6,042 nucleotides of DNA. Origin: a bacterium (GTDB lineage: Bacteria; Blakebacterota; Blakebacteria; Blakebacterales; Blakebacteraceae). Position 1 is the first letter of the stretch, and every line of letters begins with the position of its first letter. Below, one piece after another: positions 1 to 5,966 of the stretch. Location: contig JALGWK010000240.1 of the NCBI GenBank assembly GCA_025774205.1, positions 1 to 6,042 on the forward strand. Reading direction: 5' to 3'. The position numbers and the translations under genes were made by a program. The notes beneath the pieces are model-generated. The model ran no database searches. It was given only the letters and a program-made list of their open reading frames with translations, and had not been told where the DNA came from.

Positions 1-60
1 GACCGAGATCAGGAGCGCGGCGAAGATGAAGATCGAACTGCGGAGACGTGTGGCTGGCAT
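1..60 (-). CDS. N-terminus of an exported protein (partial, runs off left edge)
   Basis: The minus strand from 60 down to 1 reads MPATRLRSSIFIFAALLISV without a stop. This is a textbook start of a Sec signal peptide: a short n-region with two arginines followed by a hydrophobic h-region (IFIFAALLISV). No cleavage site or lipobox is reached before the window ends, so cleavage by signal peptidase I or II cannot be decided. The start is supported by an AGGAGA Shine-Dalgarno sequence five bases upstream. The gene is transcribed away from the GH92 gene at 277, sharing a 216-base divergent control region with it, so the two may be co-regulated (inference). The mature protein is not visible and no family can be named. 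Confidence 0.75.
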   Translation of the reverse strand, partial: MPATRLRSSIFIFAALLISV

Positions 61-276
61 GATTCTCTCCTGGAAAAAGCGCGAGGACTCTGTCGACCGG
101 TGAGAGTGTAGCCCTGGGTTGAAGCTAATACCAGCCGACCATCGGTCATCTTCGCCTGGTCCGGGAGAAGTGTTGCACCGGTCTATCCCGCAAACTAGTG
201 TCATGCGACGGTTGTTGCGTGACAGGGCACAAGGCTGGTATCGGTCAATAATCCGACAGACGGGGAGCGAAGGCGT
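61..276. promoter_or_regulatory. Divergent intergenic control region
   Basis: This stretch lies between two divergent start codons and must hold both promoters. ATACCAGCC at 128-136 is matched by its perfect inverse GGCTGGTAT at 233-241. The octamer ATCGGTCA occurs at 141-148 and again at 240-247, so each repeat element appears twice, about 100 bases apart. The near-palindrome GACC-ATC-GGTC sits at 137-147. These could be paired operator sites for a regulator (inference). A weak plus-strand promoter candidate is TTGCAC (173-178), 17 bases, TAGTGT (196-201), only 3 of 6 matches in each box. I see no riboswitch, terminator or convincing small gene. Confidence 0.35.
66..71 (-). promoter_or_regulatory. 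Ribosome binding site of the partial exported-protein gene
   Basis: On the minus strand AGGAGA stands five bases before the ATG at 60-58. It is the strongest Shine-Dalgarno match in the window. It fixes the start of a gene of which only 20 codons are visible. Confidence 0.7.
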
Positions 277-3195
277 ATGAGAAGGCTGGGGAGAGATGGC
301 TGGGCGTGGGACAGCCTGACCGCGCTGGTCGATCCCTTCATCGGTACCGGCGGACATGGCCATACCTACCCGGGGGCCACCCTGCCGTTCGGCATGATCC
401 AGGTGAGTCCCGATACCCGTCTCGAGGGCTGGGACGGCTGTTCCGGCTATCACTATTCCGATGAATATGTCTACGGCTTCAGCCACACCCACCTGAGCGG
501 GACCGGGATCGCCGATTACTGCGATATCCTCCTGATGCCGACCGTCGGTGAGGTCAGGTACCACAACGGGGCCGATGGTGAGCCGGGCTATCGATCCCGG
601 TTCAGCCATCGCCGGGAGGAGGCTTCTCCCGGCTACTACCGGACCTTTCTGGATGACTATGAGGTCGGGGTGGAACTGACGGCTACCAGACGGGCTGCAA
701 TCCATCGCTACACCTTCCCGAAGGGATCAGAGGCCAACGTGATCATCGACCTGGCCCACCGTGACCAGGTCATCGAATCGTTCATCACCTTCGTCGGACC
801 CGACCGGATCGAAGGCTTTCGTCGCTCGCGCTCGTGGGCGCAGGACCAGCGCGTCTGGTTCGCGGCCCGATTCTCGAGACCGATGGCCTCGTCGGGGATC
901 CTCGCCGACGGGATTCAGCTCGAGAACGTGAGCCAGGTCTACGGGACAGACGTCAGGGCATCGGTGAGTTTCGACGCCGGCGAAGACCGGGTGCTCCTGG
1001 TAAAGGTCGGGATATCGGGAGTGGATCTCGAGGGTGCCCGAAGGAACCTGGCCGCGGAGATACCGGAGTGGGATTTCGAAGGCGTGAAGGCCGGCGCCGA
1101 ACGGATCTGGGAGTCTGAACTGGGGCGGATCGAAGTGGAGGGGGGGACCCGTGAGCAGCGGACGGTGTTCTATACCGCGCTCTACCACGCCATGCTCGCT
1201 CCAAACGTCTACCAGGACGTCGATGGCCGTTACCGCGGTCGTGATCAAGGTATCCACCAGGCCGAGGGCTTCACCAACCACACTGTCTTCTCGCTCTGGG
1301 ACACCTTCAGGGCGGCCCATCCGCTCTTCGCGATCATCCAGCGCGATCGCACGGTCGACTTCATCAACACCTTCCTGGCCCAGTACGAGCAGGGGGGGCT
1401 GCCGCCGGTCTGGGAGCTCTCGGCCAACGAGACGAATACCATGATCGGGTACCACGCCATCCCGGTCATAGCCGACGCCTGGATGAAGGGGATCAGGGAC
1501 TTCGACATCGGACATGCCTTCGAGGCCATGACGGCAGCGGCCTCGACCGACCGGGAGGGGCTCGACCACTATCGCGAACTCGGGTACATACCGGGCGATG
1601 AGGAGGGGGAGTCGGTCTCGAAGACGCTGGAATACGCCTACGATGACTGGTGTATCGCCGCGGTCGCCGACGATATCGACCGTCCCGACGCCTTCAGCGA
1701 ATACGCCGAACGGGCCCGGTTCTACCGGAACGTCTACGATCCCGCAACCGGATTCATGCGGGCCAGACTGGACGGGCACTGGCAGCCCGACTTCGATCCG
1801 CGGGAAGTGAACTTCCACTACACCGAAGCGAACTCGTGGCAGTACAGCTTCTTCGCGCCACACGACGTGAGCGGACTCATCGATCTCATGGGTGGAGAGC
1901 AGCAGTTCGTGGAGCGGCTCGACGGTCTCTTCACCGCCGAATCGGAAACGACCGGCCGCCGCCAGTCAGATATCACCGGCCTGGTCGGGCAGTACGCCCA
2001 CGGCAACGAGCCGAGCCATCACATGGCTTACCTTTACAGCTATGCCGGTGAGCCGGGGAAGACGCAGGCGCGGGTCAGGGAGATACTCGACACCCTCTAC
2101 CGGGCAGCCCCTGACGGCCTGAGCGGCAACGAGGACTGCGGCCAGATGTCAGCATGGTACGTCCTGAGCGCGCTCGGTTTCTATCCCGTCTGTCCCGGAC
2201 AGCCTGAATACGTCATCGGCACACCTCTCTTCCCCAAAGCCACCATCAACCTGGAGAACGGTAACCGCTTTATCATCCGCGCCGATGGAGTGGGCAGGCA
2301 GACGTTCCACATCCGCTCGGCCACCCTCAATAGTGAGCCGTACAACCGCTCGTACCTCTCCCACGAAGCGGTCATGGCAGGGGGTGAACTGGTCTTCGAG
2401 ATGGGTCGGACCGCCGACTCTGAGTGGGGTGCCGGCGCCGAAGACCGTCCGCGGTCGCCGATGCCGTCGATCCCCTTCACGTCTGTGCCCTACCTCGCCT
2501 CCGGCGAACGGACCTTCCTCGGATCGACCGAGGTCGCTCTCGGAGCGGTCGGTGACGAGACAGCCATCCACTACACCCTCGATGGTTCCCGGCCCGATCA
2601 TCAGTCGCCCCGGTACACAGGTCCCTTCACCGTCACGGAGACGACCACCGTCAGGATGCTCGCTCTGGGCAGGGATGGAGTGCCCAGCCGGGTGTCGACC
2701 GCAACCCTCTACCTGCTGCCCGCGGACAGATCCATCACCCTGAATACCCGCTACTCAGAACAGTATCCGGCCGGTGGTGACATGGCGCTCATCGACCAGA
2801 TACGGGGTTCGGAGAATTTCAGGACCGGGACGTGGCAGGGGTACTACGGGGTCGACCTGGAGGCGGTCGTAGACCTCGGCAGTTCCAGGATCCTGGCCGA
2901 GGTGAGAACGGGATTCCTGCAGGAACAACGATCCTGGATCTGGATGCCGGGTGAGGTGGAGTGCGCGATCTCCACTGATGGTGAAACATGGCGGATCATG
3001 GGGAGCGTCGGGCACGACGTCCCAGAACGCCTGGAGGGCAGCGCGATCCACGATTTCGCCCTCGACCTGGGCGGCGTGGAAGCTCGATACGTCAGGATTC
3101 GGGCGACGAATCCCGGATCCTGTCCCGAATGGCATCCGGGAGCGGGGAACCGCTCCTGGATCTTTGTCGATGAGATCGTCATCAGAGAAAGATAG
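277..3195 (+). CDS. GH92 family alpha-mannosidase with chitobiase-C-like and F5/8-type C-terminal domains
   Basis: Glycoside hydrolase family 92 enzymes are calcium-dependent inverting exo-alpha-mannosidases, many acting on alpha-1,2-mannose of N-glycans or yeast mannan. Residues about 17-720 form the GH92 module. Visible signatures are VDPFIGTGGHGHTYPGATLPFG (18-39, N-terminal domain), SLWDTFR (339-345), TEANSWQY (516-523), HGNEPSHH (575-582; E578 matches the catalytic acid) and GNEDCGQMSAWY (617-628; D620 matches the proposed base). Residues about 735-813 resemble a chitobiase/hexosaminidase C-terminal domain (IHYTLDGSRPD, 764-774). Residues about 817-970 resemble an F5/8 (discoidin-like) carbohydrate-binding domain, with WHPGAG and WIFVDEIVI near the end. 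The start is ATG 277: an in-frame TGA lies at 220 with no start between, and GGGGAG (262-267) precedes it by 9 bases. Oddly, no signal peptide is present, though close relatives of this type are exported. The exact linkage specificity cannot be read from sequence. Confidence 0.96.
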   Translation: MRRLGRDGWAWDSLTALVDPFIGTGGHGHTYPGATLPFGMIQVSPDTRLEGWDGCSGYHYSDEYVYGFSHTHLSGTGIADYCDILLMPTVGEVRYHNGADGEPGYRSRFSHRREEASPGYYRTFLDDYEVGVELTATRRAAIHRYTFPKGSEANVIIDLAHRDQVIESFITFVGPDRIEGFRRSRSWAQDQRVWFAARFSRPMASSGILADGIQLENVSQVYGTDVRASVSFDAGEDRVLLVKVGISGVDLEGARRNLAAEIPEWDFEGVKAGAERIWESELGRIEVEGGTREQRTVFYTALYHAMLAPNVYQDVDGRYRGRDQGIHQAEGFTNHTVFSLWDTFRAAHPLFAIIQRDRTVDFINTFLAQYEQGGLPPVWELSANETNTMIGYHAIPVIADAWMKGIRDFDIGHAFEAMTAAASTDREGLDHYRELGYIPGDEEGESVSKTLEYAYDDWCIAAVADDIDRPDAFSEYAERARFYRNVYDPATGFMRARLDGHWQPDFDPREVNFHYTEANSWQYSFFAPHDVSGLIDLMGGEQQFVERLDGLFTAESETTGRRQSDITGLVGQYAHGNEPSHHMAYLYSYAGEPGKTQARVREILDTLYRAAPDGLSGNEDCGQMSAWYVLSALGFYPVCPGQPEYVIGTPLFPKATINLENGNRFIIRADGVGRQTFHIRSATLNSEPYNRSYLSHEAVMAGGELVFEMGRTADSEWGAGAEDRPRSPMPSIPFTSVPYLASGERTFLGSTEVALGAVGDETAIHYTLDGSRPDHQSPRYTGPFTVTETTTVRMLALGRDGVPSRVSTATLYLLPADRSITLNTRYSEQYPAGGDMALIDQIRGSENFRTGTWQGYYGVDLEAVVDLGSSRILAEVRTGFLQEQRSWIWMPGEVECAISTDGETWRIMGSVGHDVPERLEGSAIHDFALDLGGVEARYVRIRATNPGSCPEWHPGAGNRSWIFVDEIVIRER

Positions 3196-3198
3196 GAG
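3194..3198 (+). promoter_or_regulatory. Ribosome binding site overlapping the GH92 stop codon
   Basis: AGGAG at 3194-3198 overlaps the TAG stop (3193-3195) of the mannosidase and lies only three bases before the methyltransferase ATG at 3202. The spacing is tighter than usual. The arrangement suggests translational coupling, with ribosomes ending the mannosidase re-initiating on the methyltransferase (inference). Confidence 0.55.
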
Positions 3199-3201
3199 CC
3201 G

Positions 3202-3742
3202 ATGTCGCGGAAAGATCATGATCATGTCTGTCCCTGGTGGATGGGCTACCTGCTGGCCAGTCCCGTGCGACGCCTGAGACAGAACCCGCGAAGAATACTC
3301 TCACCCTGGCTGGAACCGGGGATGCAGGCGGTCGATGTGGGATCGGCGATGGGTTTCTTCACCCTCGATATGGCGAAACTGGTGGGGACCACCGGCCGTG
3401 TTATTGCGGTCGATCTCCAGCCGCGGATGCTCCGGGGCCTCGAACGGCGAGCCCGCCGAAAGGGACTCCTCGAGCAGATAGAAACCCGTGAGTGCGGCCG
3501 GGATTCACTCGGGCTGGATGATCTGCGCCAGGCCGTGGATTTCGTGCTCGCGCTGGCCGTCGTCCACGAGGTGCCCGACGCGAGGGCTGAAACCGGGCGG
3601 GAGACTGCTCTTATCCGAACCGAACATGGTGCAGGATGACGCCGCTTTCGAGGAGAGCCTGGCGATTGCGGTCGAGACCGGCTTCGCGGTCGAGGAAGAG
3701 CTGGAGATCAGGGGGAACCGTTCACGACTGCTGAAGGTTTAA
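3202..3742 (+). pseudogene. Class I SAM-dependent methyltransferase, frameshifted with an internal loss
   Basis: The first frame (3202-3639) gives the N-terminal two thirds of a small Rossmann-fold methyltransferase. It has HVCPWWMGYLLASP (8-21), the SAM-binding glycine loop VDVGSAMGFF (44-53), the acidic strand end VIAVDLQP (67-74) and VVHEVPDA (120-127). It then runs out of frame to a TGA at 3637. The next frame carries the expected remainder: GLKPGGRLLLSEP (3584-3622), FEESLAIAVETGF and a C-terminal RSRLLKV ending at TAA 3740-3742. Relatives, as I recall them, have some ten more residues between HEVPD and LKPGG, so a loss of about 30 bases, not a multiple of three, explains both the gap and the frame change better than a one-base error. 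An intact version would be near 190 residues. The substrate is unknown. The gene starts six bases after the mannosidase and is probably co-transcribed with it. A real deletion and a sequence error cannot be told apart here. Confidence 0.85.
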
Positions 3743-3785
3743 ACTGTTCTCGCTCACGGCTGCTGAAGATCTGACCTGTCTTCCA
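3722..3785 (+). repeat. Imperfect 32-bp tandem direct repeat at the methyltransferase 3' end
   Basis: TCACGACTGCTGAAG at 3722-3736 recurs as TCACGGCTGCTGAAG at 3754-3768, 14 of 15 bases identical. The similarity continues at lower level, giving about 23 of 32 matches between 3722-3753 and 3754-3785. Copy one encodes SRLLKV and TAA; copy two, read in the corresponding phase, encodes SRLLKI and TGA. Within the coding part, differences are synonymous or conservative (CGA/CGG, GTT/ATC, TAA/TGA). The second copy lies in the frame of the methyltransferase start at 3202, not in that of the real C-terminus. Confidence 0.6.
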
Positions 3786-3815
3786 ATATGGTTGCCGCAA
3801 GGCAGAGTGGCTCTA
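3743..3815. other. Convergent intergenic spacer without a clear terminator
   Basis: The methyltransferase (plus) and the ammonia-lyase (minus) converge on this 73-base spacer. It holds most of the second copy of the 32-bp repeat and two weak dyads: GAAGA/TCTTC (3766-3784 region) and TGCC-GCAA-GGCA (3793-3804). The latter has a GNRA-type loop but a stem of only four pairs, and no T-tract follows on either strand. A bidirectional terminator is expected at such a place but is not clearly visible. Confidence 0.4.
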
Positions 3816-5336
3816 TCACTCCAGGGAACCTGTCTCCGCTTCCACGGCTTCCAGGATCTCGCCCGACTCCACCAGTTCGGCCATCCGGGTGTGGTCGGGG
3901 TAGAGGGGCCGGTCCACATCGAGGTATTCCACGTGTTTCCTGATGACCTTGTGGGCCGCCGCGACACCCTGTCCCATCCGGTGTCCCCGGATATTGAGCG
4001 CCTGCGCGGCCGCCATAAGCTCGATCCCCAGTACTCCGCAGGCGTTCTTCAGGATCTGGGCGTTCTTGATGGCGGTGTTCATCCCCATGCTGACGAAGTC
4101 CTCCTGGTCGGCCGCGGCCGGGATGGAGGCGATCGAGGCCGGAGTCGAGAGGATCCGCTGCTCCACGATGAGGGTTCCGGCGGTGTACTGGCTCAGCATG
4201 AGCCCGCTGTAGAGTCCCGGTTTTTCGGCCAGAAAGGGGGGGAGCCCCACCGACAGGGCGGGATTGAGCATCCGGTTCAACCGGCGTTCGGAGAGGACCG
4301 ATACCATCGTGATGGCGTTGCCGGTCATGTCCATCGGCAGTGATACCGGAGTGCCCTGGAAGTTGGCGCCGGTGAGGACGATATCTTCCTCGGGGAAGAA
4401 GATGGGATTGTCACCCACCCCGTTCAGTTCGATCTCCACCTGACTGCGGGCCCAGGCCACGGCGTCGTGGGCCGTGCCGATAACCTGCGGGCTGCTCCGC
4501 ATCGAATAGGCGTCCTGGACCTTGGTGAGACCGCCCTCCAGCAACTCACTGCCATCGATGCATATCATCAGCGCCCGGGCGCTTCTGACCGCGCCGCTGA
4601 ATCCCCGGGCTTCGTGGAGCCGCTGATCGTACGGCTTCAGATTGGCGTGCAGGGCCTCAAGCGACATGGCGGCGGCTATCTCGGCCTGTTTCAGCCAGCG
4701 GTTCATGTCATGGAGGTGGATGGCGTTCATCCCGTTGAGGAAGTTGGATCCGTTGATCATGGCCAGACCATCACGGGCATGCAGGACCAACGGCTCCAAC
4801 CCTGCCCGCTGCAGGGCTTCTCCGCCGGGGAGGAGTTCTCCGTCGTACCAGGCCTGCCCCTCACCCATGACCACCAGGGCGATCTGGGACATCGGGGCCA
4901 GGTCGCCGCTCGCGCCCACTGATCCCTTCTGGCAGACGTAGGGGATGACGCCCCGGTTCAGCATCCCGATGAAGAGCCGTGGGATCTCGAGCCTGAGGCC
5001 GGAGTGGCCTTTGGCGTGGACGTTGAGGCGCGAAAGCATAGCGGCCCGGACATACTCCCCGGGCGCCGGATCACCGATACCGGCAGCATGGTTGTAAACG
5101 AGGTACTTCTGGAACTGTTTGACCTCATCCCCTTTCAGCATCGTCTCCGAGAACTCCCCGATGCCGGTGTTGATCCCGTACATGACCTCACCGGCCTCGA
5201 GCTTTCTCTCGACCATCTGCCGGCAGGTGATGATGCGTTCCTCCGCTCCGGGCGTCAGCTCCACCGCGAGTCCCCTGCGGGCCACCTCGACCACGTTCTC
5301 GATCGTCAATCCCGTTCCGTCAACCTTCAGAATCAT
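3816..5336 (-). CDS. hutH: Histidine ammonia-lyase family protein (MIO-dependent aromatic amino acid lyase)
   Basis: Members of this cytoplasmic homotetrameric family eliminate ammonia from histidine (giving urocanate), tyrosine or phenylalanine, or act as aminomutases, using a methylidene-imidazolone (MIO) group formed from Ala-Ser-Gly. That triad is A142-S143-G144 in KGSVGASGDLAP. Residues matching the active site of Pseudomonas putida HAL are all present: Y53, H83, N195, Q274, Y277, R280, F326, M380 and E412. The length of 506 residues is normal. H83 with E412 favours histidine over tyrosine or phenylalanine, whose lyases usually have Gln at the latter place. Neighbouring positions differ from textbook HAL: YGINTGIG, NGSNFL for NGTQ, NFQGT for NFHAE, DQEDF for NQEDH. 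The start has AGAGG five bases upstream. No hutU, hutI or hutG is visible nearby; the upstream same-strand neighbour is a GPP34-family gene 41 bases away, so the two are probably one transcript. The symbol reflects the family; the substrate is not proven. Confidence 0.93.
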   Translation of the reverse strand: MILKVDGTGLTIENVVEVARRGLAVELTPGAEERIITCRQMVERKLEAGEVMYGINTGIGEFSETMLKGDEVKQFQKYLVYNHAAGIGDPAPGEYVRAAMLSRLNVHAKGHSGLRLEIPRLFIGMLNRGVIPYVCQKGSVGASGDLAPMSQIALVVMGEGQAWYDGELLPGGEALQRAGLEPLVLHARDGLAMINGSNFLNGMNAIHLHDMNRWLKQAEIAAAMSLEALHANLKPYDQRLHEARGFSGAVRSARALMICIDGSELLEGGLTKVQDAYSMRSSPQVIGTAHDAVAWARSQVEIELNGVGDNPIFFPEEDIVLTGANFQGTPVSLPMDMTGNAITMVSVLSERRLNRMLNPALSVGLPPFLAEKPGLYSGLMLSQYTAGTLIVEQRILSTPASIASIPAAADQEDFVSMGMNTAIKNAQILKNACGVLGIELMAAAQALNIRGHRMGQGVAAAHKVIRKHVEYLDVDRPLYPDHTRMAELVESGEILEAVEAETGSLE

Positions 5337-5377
5337 GTCTACCTCTTCCCGGATCTCCGTACCTGTTGTTCCGCAGC

Positions 5378-5905
5378 TTAACTGGTTGCCGCGGTCGTTG
5401 CCGCGCTGGCGGCGATGATCGGAATGATAGCGGCCGCCGCGATGGCTGCCTGGGTGGCCTCTACCGCGCCCTTTGTTGCCTCTCCGATCAGGTCGCCATT
5501 GACGATCCGCTTGATCCGCTGTTTATGTTCCTTCAGTTCTTTCCGATCGAAGGGGATGGTGAGCAGGTCGGCGGCCTTGGCGAGCGCCAGCAGGACGACG
5601 ACCCGCGGCTCCAGGTCCTCTCTGAGGCTGAAGATCGCTTCGTGCAGCCTCCAGATGATCTGCTGTTCCGCCGAGTGATCCATCTCCGGGTATATCCTCT
5701 GCTTGAAGAGGATGAGAATCTGATGTTCGTCCTCCCTGAGGATGTTCTTCCGGCAGAGTCCTTCGAGCGCCCGGCGACTCAACCTTGAAGTCGCCGCTAT
5801 CCGCTGGATCCAGTTCTGCAGGGACGCGCGCCGCTTCGCCTCCCGGATCTTGCCCTGCATCTCGTCGAGCAGGGGGTCACCGAACGGCTTCGCGTCGAGC
5901 AGCAT
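5378..5905 (-). CDS. GPP34 (GOLPH3/Vps74) family protein, main reading frame lacking the N-terminal part
   Basis: The 175 residues match the body of bacterial GPP34-domain proteins. KPFGDPLLDE (6-15) corresponds to the family's PTGDPLLD turn. An amphipathic helix with a conserved Trp follows (NWIQRI, 31-36). Next come the beta-hairpin region ILILFKQRIYPEMD (63-76), the helix RVVVLLALAKAADLL (101-115), and KQRIKRIVNGDLIGEATKGAVEA (128-150). The C-terminus (152-175) is a hydrophobic Ala/Ile-rich tail. Eukaryotic members bind PI4P on Golgi membranes; bacterial roles are unknown, membrane association being an inference. The ATG at 5905 is only the first start after an in-frame stop at 5929-5927 and is probably not the true one. 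Family proteins are about 200-230 residues, and their N-terminal segment is found in another frame just upstream. The gene lies 41 bases before the ammonia-lyase. As it stands it is either a broken gene or a sequence with an error. Confidence 0.75.
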   Translation of the reverse strand: MLLDAKPFGDPLLDEMQGKIREAKRRASLQNWIQRIAATSRLSRRALEGLCRKNILREDEHQILILFKQRIYPEMDHSAEQQIIWRLHEAIFSLREDLEPRVVVLLALAKAADLLTIPFDRKELKEHKQRIKRIVNGDLIGEATKGAVEATQAAIAAAAIIPIIAASAATTAATS

Positions 5906-5906
5906 A

Positions 5907-5966
5907 GAAGGTGCCCTTGTCGTCCTTCAGGGCGAGCAGGACCACCTCTTCGAAGAGATGGAGTTC
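5907..5966 (-). pseudogene. N-terminal GPP34 segment in a different frame
   Basis: Read on the minus strand from 5966 to 5907, this stretch gives ELHLFEEVVLLALKDDKGTF. That is the characteristic first strand and helix of GPP34 proteins (typical form: L-x-L-x-E-E-L-x-L-L-A-L-D-D-x-x-G). The frame then leaves the family and stops at 5879-5877, while the frame starting at 5905 carries the rest. In relatives, as I recall them, about 25-30 residues (a Y-x-L-A-G-A-x-L-x-x-L-x-L-x-G-R-I-type helix and following strand) separate these two parts, so a piece of some 80-90 bases seems missing at about 5905. No ATG precedes this segment in frame; a TGA stands at 5990-5988. The only usual start codon is GTG at 5945-5943, which would cut off the first strand. 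Confidence 0.6.

Noticed and set aside
203-280. 25-codon leader reading frame overlapping the GH92 start as ATGA
   Set aside because: There is no Shine-Dalgarno sequence near ATG 203, and the arginine-rich product has no sign of an attenuator or signal peptide. The overlap may be chance.
727-1863. A 378-codon minus-strand open frame opposite the GH92 gene
   Set aside because: Its translation is rich in Pro, Gly, Val, Arg and Asp without recognisable motifs. It mirrors the codon bias of the well-supported GH92 gene and is an antisense shadow common in GC-rich DNA.
3575-3600. Programmed ribosomal frameshift in the methyltransferase
   Set aside because: No slippery heptamer or following stem-loop is visible, and frameshifting would not restore the residues missing between the two conserved blocks.
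3488-3742. Separate 84-codon gene on the plus strand
   Set aside because: Only its second half makes sense, as the missing C-terminal part of the methyltransferase. The first half is a shadow of the upstream frame, so it belongs to the broken gene.
3793-3804. GCAA-loop hairpin as an intrinsic terminator between the convergent genes
   Set aside because: The stem has only four pairs and no T-tract follows on either strand.
3792-4343. Plus-strand open frame of 183 codons opposite the ammonia-lyase
   Set aside because: It lies almost wholly antisense to conserved HAL codons, has a low-complexity His/Gly/Arg-rich translation and no supported start site.
4467-4922. Plus-strand open frame of 151 codons opposite the ammonia-lyase
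   Set aside because: Antisense shadow of the MIO-containing region of HAL; no domain and no ribosome binding site seen.
5337-5377. Dyad CGGA-TC-TCCG upstream of the ammonia-lyase as an operator
   Set aside because: The arms are four bases with a two-base centre, which is expected by chance in DNA of this composition.
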